DNA of 24,199 bases from Promethearchaeota archaeon (GTDB lineage: Archaea > Asgardarchaeota > Lokiarchaeia > Sigynarchaeales > SOKP01), in contig JAEOTV010000148.1 in assembly GCA_016839635.1 (NCBI GenBank), positions 1 through 24,199 on the forward strand, in the 5' to 3' direction. Numbering within the stretch: position 1 is the first letter of the stretch; each line of letters begins with the position of its first letter. A program made the position numbers and the translations under genes. Of this stretch, positions 1 through 7,948 are shown one piece after another. The notes below the pieces were generated by a model. It saw only the letters and a program-made list of their open reading frames with translations. It was not told the DNA's origin and made no database searches.

Positions 1-1236
1 ATTACTCGTGCTAACTTTTTACCAATTGAAAAAAGTGAATTCCCAGAACTATGTGAAAGGAAAGGAATTGGGCATCCTGATACTGTTTGCGATGCTGTTG
101 CTGATGCTTGCTCAAGAGCTTTATGTGTTTATTATCTTGAGAATTTTGGTCGCGTTTATCACCATAATGTCGATAAAGCGGCTCTTGTTGGGGGGACTGC
201 CAGACCAGAATATGGGGGAGGTCTAATTATTCAACCACAATATTTTTTGATTGTTGGGAGAGCCATAAATCAAATTCTTACAGAATGCGGTGATGGTACA
301 AACAAACTTGAATATATTCCTATTCCAACAATTTGTATAGCGACTCAGCGTAAAGTTCTTTCTGAAATTTTTAGAAACCTTGATTTAAATAAAGACATCC
401 AATTTGATTACGCTGTTCGACCGGGATCAATAGATTTGACAGGAGTATTTGATGAATCCCACCATACTGAAGAAATTCCACTCGCTAATGATACAAGTTT
501 TGGTGTCGGTTATGCTCCTTATTCGGATGTCGAAAAGATAGCTTTAGAAGCAGAATACTTGATTAATTCGGATAAATTCAAGGATAAGTGTAAAGCCTCG
601 GGTGAAGATGTAAAAATAATGGTTGAGAGAATTGGTAATGAAGTTGGAATTACTATTGCAGCAGCAATGGTTAGTAAATACATCAATGATACTAGTGAAT
701 ATATTAGTTATACTGATCAAATAAAAGAAGCAGTTTTGGATTTAGCCGCAGATGTTTTACCTGAACGCCAAGTCACATGTCAAGTAAATGTAGCTGATAA
801 TATTGAAAAAGGAATTACGTATTTGACAATTACTGGCACATCTGCTGAAGCTGGAGATGATGGAGAAGTAGGACGTGGTAATAGATCAAATGGTCTTATA
901 ACTCCATGTAGACCGATGAGTTTAGAAGCTGTTTGTGGAAAAAATCCAATAAATCATGTTGGAAAACTATATAACGTTTTAAGCACAGAGATATCAAGAG
1001 AGATCATCAAAAGAGGTCAAGGAGATATTTTAGAAGCACATGTTAAACTATTATCTCAGATTGGTAGGGAGATAACTAATCCTTGGGTAAATTCAATCGA
1101 ATTAATTCCTGCTGATAATGTGAGCTTTGATTCAGTAAAGAAAATTGCAGAAGAAGTATCAAATGAGAAACTCAGTAAGGAAAGCTTTTTTGATTTAAGA
1201 AAAAGACTTATCGCAGGCAAAGTTCAAGTATTTTAG
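1..1236 (+). CDS. mat: S-adenosylmethionine synthetase, archaeal type (5' end missing)
   Basis: Makes S-adenosylmethionine from methionine and ATP in the cytosol. The frame is open from the first base of the window to the TAG at 1234-1236, giving 411 residues; archaeal enzymes are about 400 long, so only a few N-terminal residues are lost. Family signatures are clear: GIGHPD at window residues 23-28 (ATP site), [27 protein letters not shown] and the block [13 protein letters not shown] near the C terminus. This is the archaeal PF01941 type, not the bacterial MetK type. It would supply SAM to the radical SAM enzymes further along, although they are not co-transcribed. A T-rich tract at about 1259-1282 follows the stop and could end transcription. 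Family assignment is very secure. Confidence 0.96.
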   Translation: MTRANFLPIEKSEFPELCERKGIGHPDTVCDAVADACSRALCVYYLENFGRVYHHNVDKAALVGGTARPEYGGGLIIQPQYFLIVGRAINQILTECGDGTNKLEYIPIPTICIATQRKVLSEIFRNLDLNKDIQFDYAVRPGSIDLTGVFDESHHTEEIPLANDTSFGVGYAPYSDVEKIALEAEYLINSDKFKDKCKASGEDVKIMVERIGNEVGITIAAAMVSKYINDTSEYISYTDQIKEAVLDLAADVLPERQVTCQVNVADNIEKGITYLTITGTSAEAGDDGEVGRGNRSNGLITPCRPMSLEAVCGKNPINHVGKLYNVLSTEISREIIKRGQGDILEAHVKLLSQIGREITNPWVNSIELIPADNVSFDSVKKIAEEVSNEKLSKESFFDLRKRLIAGKVQVF

Positions 1237-1313
1237 TTATTAAATGTGGATAAACAAGTTTTTATTTTTTTCTATTTTTTTAATTATTAGATTTTAAGTT
1301 AAAAGAGCAATTA

Positions 1314-1325
1314 TTTTATATAAAG
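1314..1325 (+). promoter_or_regulatory. TATA box for the small zinc-ribbon gene at 1376
   Basis: TTTTATATAAAG lies about 55 bases before the start codon, so transcription would begin near 1345 and leave a leader of roughly 30 bases. The box sits in the loop of a 7-bp inverted repeat (AGAGCAA at 1304-1310, TTGCTCT at 1330-1336), which might act as an operator around the TATA box or may be chance. Confidence 0.5.
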
Positions 1326-1375
1326 AAAGTTGCTCTCTCTTTTATTATTTTAAGGATTTCCTCAAGTGAGATTGT

Positions 1376-1642
1376 ATGGGTTTAGATAAGTGGTTAAAGA
1401 CTGAAGATAACGATAAAAGTTCAAAGGAAAAGAAGATTTCACCGGAGCAGGTAAAAAAAAGGAAAGACCATGAGGTAAAAAACAAAGCTTCTGAAAATAA
1501 ATCACTTAAATTAGGTAAATTTACGCTTGTTTGCCAAAATAAAAAATGTAAATATCAAAAAATTATTATGAAAAAGCAACTGACTGAAGAGGATAGAACA
1601 TGTCCTAGATGTGAGAAGGATATGAAACTTAAGGAAATGTAA
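1376..1642 (+). CDS. Small zinc-ribbon protein, function unknown
   Basis: An 88-residue protein that I do not recognise as a named family. The first 45 residues are very rich in Lys, Glu, Asp and Ser and probably disordered. The C-terminal half carries a possible zinc ribbon with C53-x4-C58 and C76-x2-C79 (motif CPRC). No membrane segment or signal peptide is visible. It has its own TATA box and so is probably monocistronic. Its last 14 bases overlap the 3' end of the convergent gene at 1629-1895. A role as a nucleic-acid or protein adaptor is a guess from the ribbon alone; the coding call is supported by ordered cysteine pairs and a good reading frame. Confidence 0.72.
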   Translation: MGLDKWLKTEDNDKSSKEKKISPEQVKKRKDHEVKNKASENKSLKLGKFTLVCQNKKCKYQKIIMKKQLTEEDRTCPRCEKDMKLKEM

Positions 1643-1895
1643 ATTTACTAGTTGAACCTAAATTTTTTGAACTATTTATAGGATTGGATGGAAGGTTATT
1701 TAAATCAAAAACTGTTTCACAATTTGGGCATGTATTCGGAGTTTTACTGTATTTTAAAATTAAGTAAAGAACAAAACCCATACCTAGAGTTAGGATAACT
1801 AGAAAACAGAGTATCTCGTGATAGATATGATTAAAATTCTTTCGGCGTAATACAACCTCTTGTTCACATGTTGGACAATAAACCTTATGTCCCAT
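1629..1895 (-). CDS. Small membrane protein with two CxxC zinc knuckles
   Basis: An 88-residue protein with one hydrophobic span at about residues 28-49 and a CxxC pair on each side: C7-C10 (CPTC) and C56-C59 (CPNC). If both pairs bind one zinc, the hydrophobic stretch would have to be a re-entrant hairpin or a buried helix; otherwise the pairs lie on opposite sides of the membrane or pair between subunits. A purine-rich AGGAAGATGA lies just before the ATG at 1895, which supports this start. It converges with the zinc-ribbon gene at 1376-1642, with a 14-base overlap of coding ends. Function unknown. Confidence 0.7.
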   Translation of the reverse strand: MGHKVYCPTCEQEVVLRRKNFNHIYHEILCFLVILTLGMGFVLYLILKYSKTPNTCPNCETVFDLNNLPSNPINSSKNLGSTSKFTFP

Positions 1896-2025
1896 TTTTT
1901 CATCTTCCTAAAATAACATGTAATTATTTTAATCTAATTTAATCAAGTATAATTATTTTTTGGTTGTAATAAAATTCATCAATAAACATACTTATTATAA
2001 ATAGGGAATGTAATACTCAATGAAA

Positions 2026-2193
2026 TTAATTGAATCCTCTAAATTTTTTTTTTTCTTCCAGCTCTTTCTTTTTCTTTTCACCACTCGTTAAGATATCCCA
2101 AGTGCTACTTACCCCCATTTCTTTTAATTTCTTTCTTTCTTCATCCAAAGATACTTCATCTTCATTCTCATCTTCAATTTCATCTTTGCTCAT
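2026..2193 (-). CDS. Small highly charged protein, 55 residues
   Basis: A short gene read from ATG at 2193 to TAA at 2026-2028. The product begins MSKDEIEDENEDEVSLDEE and continues with a Lys/Glu-rich helix ending KKFRGFN. A good ribosome binding site (AGGTGTG) lies four bases before the ATG, and the acidic-then-basic pattern looks like a real small archaeal protein rather than noise. There is no cysteine, membrane span or known domain. It stands alone between the convergent zinc proteins and the AN1-protease gene. Function cannot be stated. The plus-strand frame over the same bases is a Ser/Phe-rich shadow. Confidence 0.62.
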   Translation of the reverse strand: MSKDEIEDENEDEVSLDEERKKLKEMGVSSTWDILTSGEKKKKELEEKKKFRGFN

Positions 2194-2411
2194 AAAACAC
2201 ACCTATAAAATCTTTAACTTTAATAAATTAGTGTAGTTCGACTTAATATATTTTTCTTAGTTTATAGTTAATTAACATTGGATGAATAAAATGGTAAGTT
2301 TAGAAAAAATTAGTGATGAAACACTCAATAAAATTTTAAGTATTTAATTTTATATTTTATTAAAAAATTATTTTAATAAAAAAATTAAATATATCAAATT
2401 TGGTTATAATT

Positions 2412-3404
2412 ATGGCAAATTGCGCACATTGTGGTCGAGAAATAATTGGAAATCCTTTTCACTGTAGTGAATGCGGATATAATTATTGTACAATCCATAA
2501 GGACCCTGTAAATCACGATTGCAACATTGTAAAAGAGAGTCTGGGATTACAACAATCACCAACAATTATCCAATCTTACAGTCAAACGCCACAGTCTTCA
2601 CCGATCCCTCAAGAACAAGCATATCAACAATCAAGTACTCCTGGATTAGTCCGAGGGACAACAGATGGAACATACACTTGGTATCGCCAAGAAAGTCAAG
2701 TACCAGTTGATGCTTTTGATCCAGATTCAGGAATTAAGTTTAAGGGAATCTTATTGCCTCATAAATCAGAAATTTTTCATTTTATTATCGGAGTCTCATT
2801 AATTTACATTATAGGTATTATAACCTTTACGCCTCAGTTAATACTTATTTCTGGATATCAATGGGCAATTTTCATGTTAGCTGGTTTTTATGCTACAGCG
2901 TTTCTTTTTCATGAATTAGGGCATAGACAAGTAGCAGTTCATTTTAATCTTCAAACAAAATTCAGGTTATTAACGTTTGGGATGATTCTAACCGTTTTTG
3001 GGGTTGTAATAAACATATATTCATTAATCTCGGGGGGAAATAGTTTCCCTTCCTTAGCGTTACCTGGAGCTGTTGTTGTGTTAGGTTTGAGTAAAATAGA
3101 TAGAACCACTGGATTATGTAAAGCTGCTGGCCCCACAGTTAATCTAGTTTATGGCATTATTCTTTTCATAATCTCATTTATAATTCCAATATACCCACTT
3201 AATCAGTTAATATGTTTAGCCGCAAATTTGAATTTTATGTTAGGCACGTTTAATATGATTCCTATTGGCATCTTAGATGGACAAAATATTTGGAAATGGA
3301 ATAAAAAGGTATATATCGCGTTAGTGGGTTCACTATTAACACTGTTAATTATTACTTATATGTTAATCTACGCTCCAGTTAGTACTAATCCATATATTCC
3401 TTAA
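2412..3404 (+). CDS. AN1-type zinc finger fused to site-2 protease (M50) intramembrane metalloprotease
   Basis: Residues 4-37 form an AN1 zinc finger: C4-x2-C7, C18-x2-C21, C26, H29, H35, C37. A Pro/Gln/Ser-rich linker follows (about 45-105). The membrane part holds the M50 signatures: HELGH at 167-171 (zinc ligands and catalytic Glu), AAGPTVN at 238-244, and NMIPIGILDG at 281-290 with the third zinc ligand Asp. Site-2 proteases cut transmembrane segments of their substrates, so this enzyme should be active in the membrane with the finger on the cytosolic side. ATG at 2412 is chosen because the finger starts there; TTG at 2400 is an alternative. The next gene has the same AN1-plus-membrane plan, which suggests a working pair. 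Substrate unknown. Confidence 0.88.
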   Translation: MANCAHCGREIIGNPFHCSECGYNYCTIHKDPVNHDCNIVKESLGLQQSPTIIQSYSQTPQSSPIPQEQAYQQSSTPGLVRGTTDGTYTWYRQESQVPVDAFDPDSGIKFKGILLPHKSEIFHFIIGVSLIYIIGIITFTPQLILISGYQWAIFMLAGFYATAFLFHELGHRQVAVHFNLQTKFRLLTFGMILTVFGVVINIYSLISGGNSFPSLALPGAVVVLGLSKIDRTTGLCKAAGPTVNLVYGIILFIISFIIPIYPLNQLICLAANLNFMLGTFNMIPIGILDGQNIWKWNKKVYIALVGSLLTLLIITYMLIYAPVSTNPYIP

Positions 3405-3592
3405 TTTTACTTGAATTCTTATTTTTCTTTAATTTATATATATTGAAATCCTTAAGAGTAAAATCAAACTGTGAGAAAAAGAAAAAGTAAAAATTATGAA
3501 GGATGATAATTTTAAATAATTTGAATATTGAGTTTTATAATTTATTTTATTAAAGCATAAAAACAATATAATCGAGATTAGAGTGAATTAAC

Positions 3593-4537
3593 CTGACCTA
3601 TTGCGAATTTTGTGGTGATCAAATTTCATATTTACCGTTTACATGTAAATATTGTGGAGGTACTTATTGTAAAAAACATCGATTACCCGAAAATCATGAA
3701 TGCTCATTTGAATTAAAACATGTACCTATAGTCTCTACTTCTCAGAGAGAAACTAAACATACATACCAAGATACTTCAATAAAAAGACCGGTATCAAGAG
3801 TTTATTTAGATAAAGAACCTAGAGCGTTTAAAAAATATTTAAAGAGACAAGAGAAACATAATGAAAGAACATTAAGATTATATCAAAAGCCTTACAAAAA
3901 ATCTTCCCAATATCAAGGAACTAAAACACTCTTTTTTACAATCATAGCATTCTCTATTACTGCTTTGTTTTTTAGTTACTATGGAATTCCTGATTATTTA
4001 TCTTTAAGTTTAAATGGTTTAGTATATAGATTCACTTACCATACTCTTATTACTAGCATATTTATTGGTACTGACGATCCCTTAAGTTTGTTTTTCTTGT
4101 TAATTATATTATTGATTTTATATTTCATGGTTAGAAATATTGAAGCAAGCCATGGAACTAAATTTTTAATATTAATATATGTAGTTTGTAGTTTAGTTAC
4201 AGCTCTTTTCTATTTCTTATTGAGACTCTCACTCATATCAATATATCCCTTAGATTCAACACCCCCCCTTTATATTGGATTAGCATGGGGGGGTATACTA
4301 GGTTTATTGTCATATTCCCTTTTTCCAATTATGAATCAAAAAATAACTGCTTTTATGTATTTTCTTCCAATTAGAATGAGTGGAAAATCTTTTTTGTTCT
4401 TAATTATCCTTCTTAGATTATTTCCAGTAATTTTTTTTGTATGGTATGATTCCAGAGTTATTGTCTTTTATCTTCCAGAATTAGGAGGTGTTTTAGGAGC
4501 CTATATTATATATAAATATCAGTTTAATTTAAGATAA
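3593..4537 (+). CDS. AN1 zinc finger fused to degenerate rhomboid-like membrane domain
   Basis: The frame opens after TGA at 3584 with no ATG, GTG or TTG before the zinc finger. CTG at 3593 is the best start, with GAGTGA six bases upstream, and gives MTYCEFCG, matching MANCAHCG of the previous gene. Residues 4-37 form an AN1 finger (C4, C7, C18, C21, C26, H29, H35, C37). A basic linker runs to about 110. The rest resembles a six-helix rhomboid: YRFTYHTL (145-152) in place of WQxxTYHF, then VRNIEASHG (180-188) and GLAWGGILGLL (229-239). However, the catalytic Ser position is Trp232 and the TM6 His position is Glu296 (ELGG). It therefore looks like a pseudoprotease, comparable in concept to iRhoms and Derlins, and more likely binds than cuts substrates. 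Confidence 0.82.
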   Translation: MTYCEFCGDQISYLPFTCKYCGGTYCKKHRLPENHECSFELKHVPIVSTSQRETKHTYQDTSIKRPVSRVYLDKEPRAFKKYLKRQEKHNERTLRLYQKPYKKSSQYQGTKTLFFTIIAFSITALFFSYYGIPDYLSLSLNGLVYRFTYHTLITSIFIGTDDPLSLFFLLIILLILYFMVRNIEASHGTKFLILIYVVCSLVTALFYFLLRLSLISIYPLDSTPPLYIGLAWGGILGLLSYSLFPIMNQKITAFMYFLPIRMSGKSFLFLIILLRLFPVIFFVWYDSRVIVFYLPELGGVLGAYIIYKYQFNLR

Positions 4538-4638
4538 ATTCATTTCTATTTCTCTTATTCGAAATCAAAAAAAATATCAAGGTAAAAATCTTTATTTTCA
4601 TATACCACAAAATTCATAATATTACCTGAAAATGTATA

Positions 4639-5295
4639 ATGCCTGAAAATAAAACATCTAAAATAATAGAATTAAATGAAGATTTAATTGAAAATAATGA
4701 TAGACTTGCAGAAGAAAATAGACAGATATTTAAACAGAAAAATATAAGAGCCTTTGATTTTGTTGGAGCAATAGGGGCAGGTAAAACAGCAATCATTGAA
4801 AATATTGTAGACCGTATTTCACAGGATTATAAAATATTTGTCATTAATGGTGATGTAGCTACTAGAATAGATGCGGATAGAATTGAAAAATATGGTGTAC
4901 AATCAGTCCAGATTAATACTGGACGCGAATGCGCATTGAATTCATATCATATCTCCCAAGTTTTAAAAAATTATGACTTAAATGAAGTTAATGTGGTATT
5001 TATAGAAAATGTGGGGAATCTGATTTGTCCTTCTGATTTTATTTTAGGTGTTGAGAAGCGGATTGTAATAGTATCGATAACAGAAGGTCCATGGGTAATT
5101 CGTAAACATCCAGTGTTGATTAAATTTTCTGATGTCGCTGTTATTAATAAGATTGATTTAAAAGATGTTATAGATGTAAGGGTTGAAGATATGATAAATG
5201 ATGCTAAAAAAATTAATCCAAATCTCAAAATCTTTGTTACAAGCGCTACAACTGGAGAAAATATCTCCAAACTTATAAATTATATCTTAGATTAG
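4639..5295 (+). CDS. hypB: HypB-type nickel metallochaperone GTPase
   Basis: HypB is a GTPase that helps insert nickel into [NiFe]-hydrogenase. The 218-residue product has the P-loop GAIGAGKT (43-50), NGDVATRIDADRI (70-82), the switch-like ENVGNLICPSDF (123-134) with Cys130, NKID (170-173) as the guanine specificity motif, and SATTGEN at 202-208. Archaeal HypB lacks the N-terminal CxxCGC nickel motif of E. coli, as here. The usual Cys-His metal pair after the TGxx motif reads Cys98-Ala99, so the His ligand is absent; this may alter the nickel/zinc site at the dimer interface. No hypA or hydrogenase gene is nearby. Family assignment is firm; a hydrogenase role is inferred from the family. Confidence 0.9.
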   Translation: MPENKTSKIIELNEDLIENNDRLAEENRQIFKQKNIRAFDFVGAIGAGKTAIIENIVDRISQDYKIFVINGDVATRIDADRIEKYGVQSVQINTGRECALNSYHISQVLKNYDLNEVNVVFIENVGNLICPSDFILGVEKRIVIVSITEGPWVIRKHPVLIKFSDVAVINKIDLKDVIDVRVEDMINDAKKINPNLKIFVTSATTGENISKLINYILD

Positions 5296-5359
5296 TTAAA
5301 ATAAGAATAAAAGCAAAAAAGTATAATAAAATTATTAACCAAAAAAGTTCTGATGAAAT

Positions 5360-5779
5360 ATGTCAATACGACAATATAACACGGAGTTAGGAACTTTAAT
5401 TGATAAAATTGTTAAGGTATACATTGATAAGGATAAATTTTTTGTTGGCCAATTAAAGGGAATTTCAGAAGACTCCAATTTAATTCTTATTAATGTCAAA
5501 AACGAAAAAAACAAATCATTTCCAAAATTGTTTATAAGAAATACTTATTACGCTTTTGTAAGTTTGGAAGAAGACCCTTTTCCTATGCAGGCTTTAGCAG
5601 ATAGAATTGCAACTATTTTTACAAAAGGGCATGTAGATTATATAGCAGATCAAAATATAATATCAATCTTAAGTGGGAAAATTATTGTAGATGAAAACGG
5701 AGTACGAGGAGAAGGCCCTTCATCTGATAGAGTTAGGAAAATTTATGAACAATTTAAAATGGATTTGGAAACAGATTAA
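5360..5779 (+). CDS. Sm-like (LSm) RNA-binding protein with C-terminal extension
   Basis: A 139-residue archaeal Sm-like protein. The N-terminal half carries the Sm1 pattern: LGTLIDKIVKVYIDKDKFFVGQ and then LKGISEDSNLILINV, where the bent beta sheet with the conserved Gly and Asn is visible. The second motif is weaker (KLFIRNTYYAFVSLEED). Residues 78-139 form an extra alpha/beta domain, as in the crenarchaeal SmAP3-type proteins, longer than the basic 75-residue SmAP. Such proteins form rings that bind U-rich RNA. A TATA-like GTATAATAAA at 5321-5330 about 30 bases before the ATG suggests a short or absent leader. It ends 28 bases before the convergent eight-gene operon. Confidence 0.82.
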   Translation: MSIRQYNTELGTLIDKIVKVYIDKDKFFVGQLKGISEDSNLILINVKNEKNKSFPKLFIRNTYYAFVSLEEDPFPMQALADRIATIFTKGHVDYIADQNIISILSGKIIVDENGVRGEGPSSDRVRKIYEQFKMDLETD

Positions 5780-5807
5780 TTATTTAAATTAAATTTTTTT
5801 ATTACTT

Positions 5808-6308
5808 TTATTCTGAAAATAAATTCAATAAATTTTTTAATTCTATATCCACAATTATGTTCTTCATGACAGCTTTCCCCAAAGGTGATATTTTAATTAT
5901 TCCTAACTCATCAAATTTTCTTATAAAATCATTATTAAGCAAAAATTGAATATCTATGTCCCATACTTCATCAAAAATTTCTTTTAAATCCTCAATTTTT
6001 ATATTCTCATCAACCTCTTTGCTTAATGCAATTATTAACGCTAAAGTACCGTACTGAGATGGCGTAATATTATCATCTTTTCCCTCAGAAGTTAGAATAT
6101 AAAATGATTGTTCAAGAAATTTAGTTTTAATAAGCTCTAAGCCCACATTTTTTAAATTCAAATATACCTCGCTCATAATTTCCTCAAAATTGAAATCTTT
6201 GCTTAGATTTTTAAGATCTTCTTCTCTAATAATTTTTTGAGGATTGGTTAAAATAAGTTTTGTAATATTTTTTACAGTTTGATTAATATCAATATCATTA
6301 ATTGTCAA
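5808..6308 (-). CDS. ScpB/KITE-like tandem winged-helix protein (last gene of the eight-gene operon)
   Basis: A 166-residue protein that appears to hold two winged-helix units, about 10-75 and 81-150. The first ends NVGLELIKTKFLEQSFYILT, close in pattern to ScpB (GIELVEVAGGYRLRT). The second begins ITPSQYGTLALIIALS, like the ScpB block LSxAALETLAIIAY, and closes with IIKISPLGKAVM. ScpB, MukE and Nse1/Nse3 are KITE subunits that sit on SMC-kleisin complexes, and the preceding gene is SMC-like, five bases upstream. Start is TTG at 6308; no ATG fits. The KITE assignment rests on pattern resemblance only and should be tested by profile search or structure prediction. A role as a subunit of the complex encoded by this operon is inferred. 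Confidence 0.62.
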   Translation of the reverse strand: MTINDIDINQTVKNITKLILTNPQKIIREEDLKNLSKDFNFEEIMSEVYLNLKNVGLELIKTKFLEQSFYILTSEGKDDNITPSQYGTLALIIALSKEVDENIKIEDLKEIFDEVWDIDIQFLLNNDFIRKFDELGIIKISPLGKAVMKNIIVDIELKNLLNLFSE

Positions 6309-6313
6309 TCAAT

Positions 6314-7861
6314 TCAACTCTCTTTAATTGTTATTATATTTAAGTTTTTAATTGCTTTTTTCAATTCCAAGTTTGATAAAATAAATGTTAAATTAAATTT
6401 AGATAAGGTATCTTCCATTTCGAAAATTGGCAAAATTTTTCTTATAGTTCGATAAATAGAACCTGCTTTATTATATTGATTTAAAATGGATAAATTTGAA
6501 AATATAATATTATATTTATTAATATGGAGTTTAATTGAGATGTAAAACACAATAATAAAAAAAATCTTTTCTGGAGTTGTTAATTCATCAAAATTAACCT
6601 GTTTTTTATCTTTTCTAATAAATATTATACTAATGAAAAAGCTCTTATAATCATCATTCAATGTGATTCTAATTTGAGATTTTATATTAATCTCAATTAG
6701 AAACTTATTCATTAAAGATTCTATATTAGTAAGAGAATTCTCTAATTCTTTAAATTGCTCTAAACATTCAGAAATTTCTTTTTCCTTAATCCCAAGAACA
6801 TAATTTGATTCATTATCTGTTATTTTTTCATTAAATTTTGTGAGTTTTCTAATAATCAGAGATAAATCAAAAGGGTTTTGAGGATTATAATAGTTTTCTG
6901 AAAAGGTATACTTGTTTAATTCTTCTTCAGTTTTTTCAATGTCATTTTTAATTTCATTTGAGGACCTTAGAGATTTTAAATTACCTAAGTCAATATCTTG
7001 AATTTCAGTACTTTTATCATCTATTATTTTGTTTTTAAGTTCAGATTGTAAATCTTTTATTCTTTCTTTATCAATATTAATTATTTCTAGGAGTGATTGA
7101 TGATCTTTTTCAAATATTTCAAAAAGAGGGGTAAGTTCTTCTAGTTTTAATTGAGTTTGGCTTTTCTTCGATTTAATATTATTAATTTCAGATTGAATTT
7201 CTTTTGCCTTCTTTTGAATCGCTCGGATTTTTTCTGCATTTGACAAGTTACCATCAGACTCAATGATATTAATTTTTATGTCATTTTTTAATTCTTGTTT
7301 ATCTCCTGCCATCTCCCTAGTGATGCGATTAATTTGGTTAAAGTATTGTTTTTTTTGGGTTGTTAATTGTTGAATCTGTGAATTATAATCATTTAGTGTA
7401 TTTTTGATTTGATTAATCTGGTTTTTACGTTGAAAAAAATCTTCTTCGAAAAGCTTCAATTTTTTCATGTTTATCGTTAATGATTCGTTCAATTTATTCA
7501 ATAAATCTTTAGAAGTAGTATAGTCACTTGATTTTTGATATTGGGTTGAAAATTCCAATTCTTTTGATAGAGATTCTGTCTTTTTTAATAATTCAATATA
7601 TTGAAAAATGAGTAATAAATTATTAATTATTTCATTATATTGAGAAGAAATGGATATATTATTTGAAACAATTTTACGATATTCATGGAAAAAGTACAGT
7701 AGTTCATTAGCTTTCAGTAAATGTTGAAATTCTTGAGTTTCTTCTTGTATAATTCCTATAAATTTTTCAATAGGAATCCTAGTTAAATTATGAGAAATAT
7801 CAAGAAATAAATCACTTTTATATTCAGTTAATAAATTCTTTTTAATTTTTCCAGTAATCAA
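6314..7861 (-). CDS. Short SMC/Rad50-like coiled-coil protein with degenerate ATPase head
   Basis: A 515-residue protein with long coiled coils (about 95-180 and 205-390) between two terminal parts. The C-terminal part follows an SMC head without its catalytic residues: ELTTPEK (426-432) where SMC has LSGGEK, NIIFSNL (451-457) where SMC has LLLDE, then FILSNL (493-498) and IITIKES, like the end strands FIIITH and GVTxxE. TTG at 7861 is the first ordinary start, but the frame stays open to 7940. The extra 22 codons from ATT at 7927 encode an SMC-type N-terminal strand leading to FTLITGKIKKNLL, a P-loop position with no GxxGxGKS. I therefore suspect the true start is upstream. It cannot bind ATP in the normal way. 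Neighbours suggest the AAA ATPase supplies energy. Confidence 0.72.
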   Translation of the reverse strand: MITGKIKKNLLTEYKSDLFLDISHNLTRIPIEKFIGIIQEETQEFQHLLKANELLYFFHEYRKIVSNNISISSQYNEIINNLLLIFQYIELLKKTESLSKELEFSTQYQKSSDYTTSKDLLNKLNESLTINMKKLKLFEEDFFQRKNQINQIKNTLNDYNSQIQQLTTQKKQYFNQINRITREMAGDKQELKNDIKINIIESDGNLSNAEKIRAIQKKAKEIQSEINNIKSKKSQTQLKLEELTPLFEIFEKDHQSLLEIINIDKERIKDLQSELKNKIIDDKSTEIQDIDLGNLKSLRSSNEIKNDIEKTEEELNKYTFSENYYNPQNPFDLSLIIRKLTKFNEKITDNESNYVLGIKEKEISECLEQFKELENSLTNIESLMNKFLIEINIKSQIRITLNDDYKSFFISIIFIRKDKKQVNFDELTTPEKIFFIIVFYISIKLHINKYNIIFSNLSILNQYNKAGSIYRTIRKILPIFEMEDTLSKFNLTFILSNLELKKAIKNLNIITIKES

Positions 7862-7948
7862 TGTGAATTTGTTTCTAATTAAAATTTCTTTTAAACCGAT
7901 GGATACCTTAAAACTGTTTTTTAGAATATTTTCTACCCTTTAGATTAA

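Noticed and set aside
8..226. Hydrophobic-looking plus-strand frame of 72 residues
   Set aside because: It lies out of frame inside the SAM synthetase gene, whose frame 1 is open from base 1 and carries GHPD and [11 protein letters not shown].
1237..1375. Search for tRNA or other structured RNA in the gaps
   Set aside because: This and the other gaps of 100 bases or more showed no cloverleaf, no TTC-type arm and no conserved RNA motif; only T tracts, TATA boxes and short stems were seen.
2030..2236. Ser/Phe-rich plus-strand frame
   Set aside because: It is the antisense shadow of the acidic/basic 55-residue gene on the minus strand at 2026-2193, which has a good ribosome site.
2282..2347. 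Plus-strand frame of 21 codons (MNKMVSLEKISDETLNKIL...)
   Set aside because: The peptide looks protein-like, perhaps the start of a lost gene, but it has no ribosome site and is too short to support.
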